A stretch of 64,000 nucleotides of DNA from Magicicada septendecula (Eukaryota > Arthropoda > Insecta > Hemiptera > Cicadidae). The DNA lies in the NCBI GenBank assembly GCA_034769895.1, contig CM068372.1, positions 235,990,843 through 236,054,842 of the forward strand, written 5' to 3'. Under the pieces are notes generated by a model, which worked only from the letters and a program-made list of their open reading frames with translations, was not told the origin of the DNA and made no database searches. Of the stretch, positions 61,531 to 64,000 are shown in pieces. The stretch's first letter is position 1. Every line of letters begins with the position of its first letter. Made by a program: the position numbers and the translations under genes.

Positions 61531-64000
61531 TAGAATAAACAATAAATCATAATCAAAATTTTAACGCTCCTTGTATTTCACTCCATGTTTTGTATAATTT
61601 TGTAGTTCGTGCGTACTATCTAGTTTTTGTTATCCTCAAACAATATTGCTCATCAGTACAAGGCAATCGGCCCTATACGTCTTCCAATAAAAATTTATTG
61701 TATTGCATTATTTGTTAGTGTTTTACCCAAACATTTTATTTAATTCGCCGTTGAAAGTGTAGTTAAATACTATTTTGCGATGGTCAGTTAATCATTATCC
61801 GCATTGTAGACGTACTCAGTATATTGCACGTTCAAGAAAACAGGGATCTTAAAATAACATAATTTTTCAACATATTTCTCTCGTTTTTCAATCTGCTTTT
61901 TGCATCGATGTACCTCACTCTTCATTACGACCTCAGGAAAAGAACTTTTCTAGCCATCCATGCAGCACTGTCTTCAGTTCTTAGCCCAAGACTGGTCTTG
62001 CAAATCGTCTTGAACAAACTATACGAAACTGTTTCCAAGTTTCTTGTTGATTTCACAGACCGACGACGTATTTCCAAACTATCTGCAAATTCAACAGAAA
62101 TCATTCGCCTGTCTAACAGAACTAGATCAATGTCAGTGTCGTGGCCTGGACTACGCTCGGCTCCTTCTTCATACACAATACTTGTGCCATACTTAACTCA
62201 ATTTTTAACTCCAATGGTGCATATTCAGTTGCTGTAAAAGCCTGATACTGTTACACAGTCAGACAATACGAAACGAATAGCTGAACACCGTTTTTCTTCA
62301 GTGAGTTTAGCTTAATGATAAACTAGTTGAAACTTAGCTTCAAATAGTTGAAGCTTAATGATACAGTAAATATAGATTACGAAAGCAGTTTACAATTATT
62401 TGTATTTACTTATGCCAAACCCCCGGTTTTAATATTCTGGTATCTTTTATTTCACTGTTTCTTTTTTAATGTTTTAATACAATTTAATAAGGTCTTTACA
62501 GTTAACGGGTTGATTTTATTAGATTACTAACGGAAAACCTTTAATAATTACTCCAACACAAAAAACTCTAGTGGTGGGCTACTGATCGACAGATCTAACA
62601 AATGAATGCAGACACCGTTGAAGATCATTATGCGAAATTTGTAAAATCGGAAAAGACAAAATTGAATTTTTGTGTTGTTTTGAACGTCGTTGAACACACA
62701 TATATATGCAGTTCTGTAAAATCATCTAATTATAAAAGGTTAATTGACCCTGAAGAGTATATTGTTACGCTGATGAAATAAATAGTACCACATCTCTGAG
62801 TGCGTATATGATTCTGAGCACACGGTGCTCGAGACTCTTTCAGCCATTTACAGATCATTCTGCGCGGCAGAGTTACGTGGAGTTCTAGATTAACTGTGCC
62901 TCTTCCAGGCGTTTACTCTACCAGCATCAAAGCCCGCTAGGTCTCTACACTGCAAGGTGGCGGAGGTATAAATATTGGATTTCGGAGCGGTCTAGTTACA
63001 GCTGGCGATTTATTCAAGTGCGATCGAAGTATTGTGGCGAAGTGATCGTTGTGTTAATTAGTGCGGAACTGTAACAAGGTGACATTTATTATCGTGTGTT
63101 GGACAAATTTGACTTGAATTATTTTAAACGAGTGCTTTGTCGATTTATAACTGCTGTTGGTGTCTAATTAAACTTTGTAAATAGTGACTTCATTGATGTC
63201 AGTTATTCTGTTTAATATGCGATATGTACAATTAAAATAAATACTTCCCTGAAGTTGCGAGCACCATGCAGTATACCGTCAGCCATACTTGACGAAAGGA
63301 AAATTAAAAAATTATGAAAATTTAATCTTGGGTTTTTGGCACACTGTGAGATTAATAATAAAGAAGTGCTTAATGTATGTAAAGATAGTTGTATCGATTT
63401 AGTTTCACTCAAATCAAATAATTCAGTTCCCCTAAACAACTAACCCAACAAGCCATATGGGCACTACGTAATCCACGTCAGTAAGATAGACAAACCGCTC
63501 ACGCTCCTTCTTATATTCTTATTTTTTGACGCTAGAATCGTTATTCATGACAATGTGAATCGCATTAGCATATTCTTGAGGAGTATCGTATTTAAAAATC
63601 GTATGTTGCCTGTTTCTGTCATTCATTTACAATTCACGATACAATCCCATAAGAACACAAAATAATACCCCTACTGATAATTTCCTCCTTTTTCTATAGC
63701 ACTTAGACAATATCACAATGAATATCACAAAATTTATCAATAATCCGGTTGTTTGTAACAAGACGAGAACACTCAAAGTCGCGAAATTTATTTAGCTAAT
63801 TACATACGCAAATAACAAAAAGTATAGGCTACTTAGAATCCTAATTGGGTATGTACAGAATAAAATTAGCTAAACTATTTTGTGAAGATATTCGTTTTAC
63901 ACGCTAGGTTTCCCCACCAATATGTAAGATACGACAACAAAATTTCTACACCTTCAAAACTTATCACACGTTACCAAAACAGACACCTATTCCTACATAC
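61531..64000. other. Intergenic with a weak promoter-like site
   Basis: No gene recognised. Overlapping frames near 61908-62237 (+) and 62176-61925 (-) have no domain. 62870-63190 is listed separately. Confidence 0.45.
62967..62974 (+). promoter_or_regulatory. Candidate TATA box
   Basis: TATAAATA in a locally GC-richer stretch (GGTGGCGGAGG just upstream), with an initiator-like TCTAGTTAC about 25-30 bp downstream and no long frame after it. The spacing suits an RNA polymerase II core promoter or the promoter of a mobile element. TATA-like strings are common in AT-rich DNA, so this is weak. Confidence 0.25.

Overview
This window looks like gene-poor nuclear DNA from an animal, most likely an insect. 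It is AT-rich and full of microsatellites. Everything I could identify is a decayed transposable element of a kind common in arthropods: RTE/Jockey-like LINEs, mariner, pogo, hAT, PIF/Harbinger, a long-TIR DDE transposon and a tRNA-derived SINE. There are no operons, Shine-Dalgarno sites or long intact reading frames. The insect assignment, perhaps a hemimetabolous species with a large genome, is an inference from the mix of elements. I found no host gene I can defend; two or three short stretches are listed only as weak exon or promoter candidates.

Layout. 0-11 kb: a broken LINE (3.8-5.3 kb), a 763-bp hAT-type MITE with near-perfect 8-bp target duplications (6.5-7.3 kb) and a 1.7-kb hAT-like non-autonomous element whose right end runs directly into a CTG/TG/AG microsatellite (8.3-10.2 kb). 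11.5-13.9 kb: a complete-ended hAT transposon with a perfect 8-bp duplication and a damaged transposase gene. 14-18 kb: an A-rich, C-poor block containing a well-preserved LINE reverse transcriptase. 19.5-20.7 kb: a third LINE. 22.3-23 kb: a mariner-like end and a 72-bp minisatellite. 27.2-28.3 kb: a deleted pogo-like element. 28.8-32.5 kb: a 3.7-kb transposon with terminal inverted repeats of about 0.6 kb and a full-span but broken DDE transposase, tentatively Sola-like. 33.2-35 kb: a mariner fragment, a 263-bp-offset repeat pair and a possible Helitron 3' end.

35.7-41 kb: two copies of an unclassified dispersed repeat, one with an 81-bp internal unit amplified about four times; a LINE tail; long CA and GA tracts; and a 1271-bp mariner with TA duplications, inverted repeats of roughly 110 bp and all three catalytic aspartates. 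42.5 kb: a 117-bp minisatellite. 45-46.5 kb: a PIF/Harbinger element with TTA duplications. 46.6-54 kb: several short LINE 3' fragments on both strands and one SINE copy; a second, inverted SINE copy lies at 55.5 kb. 57.9-60.1 kb: a T-rich block that mirrors the 14-18 kb block in composition. 60.6-61.5 kb: a second mariner. The tail has no recognisable gene.

The sequences do not work together as a pathway. The window records successive insertions, mostly cut-and-paste elements 0.7-3.7 kb long whose ends can still be read, on a background of 5'-truncated LINEs. The palindrome TAGGCCTA occurs at least 14 times, far above what base composition predicts.
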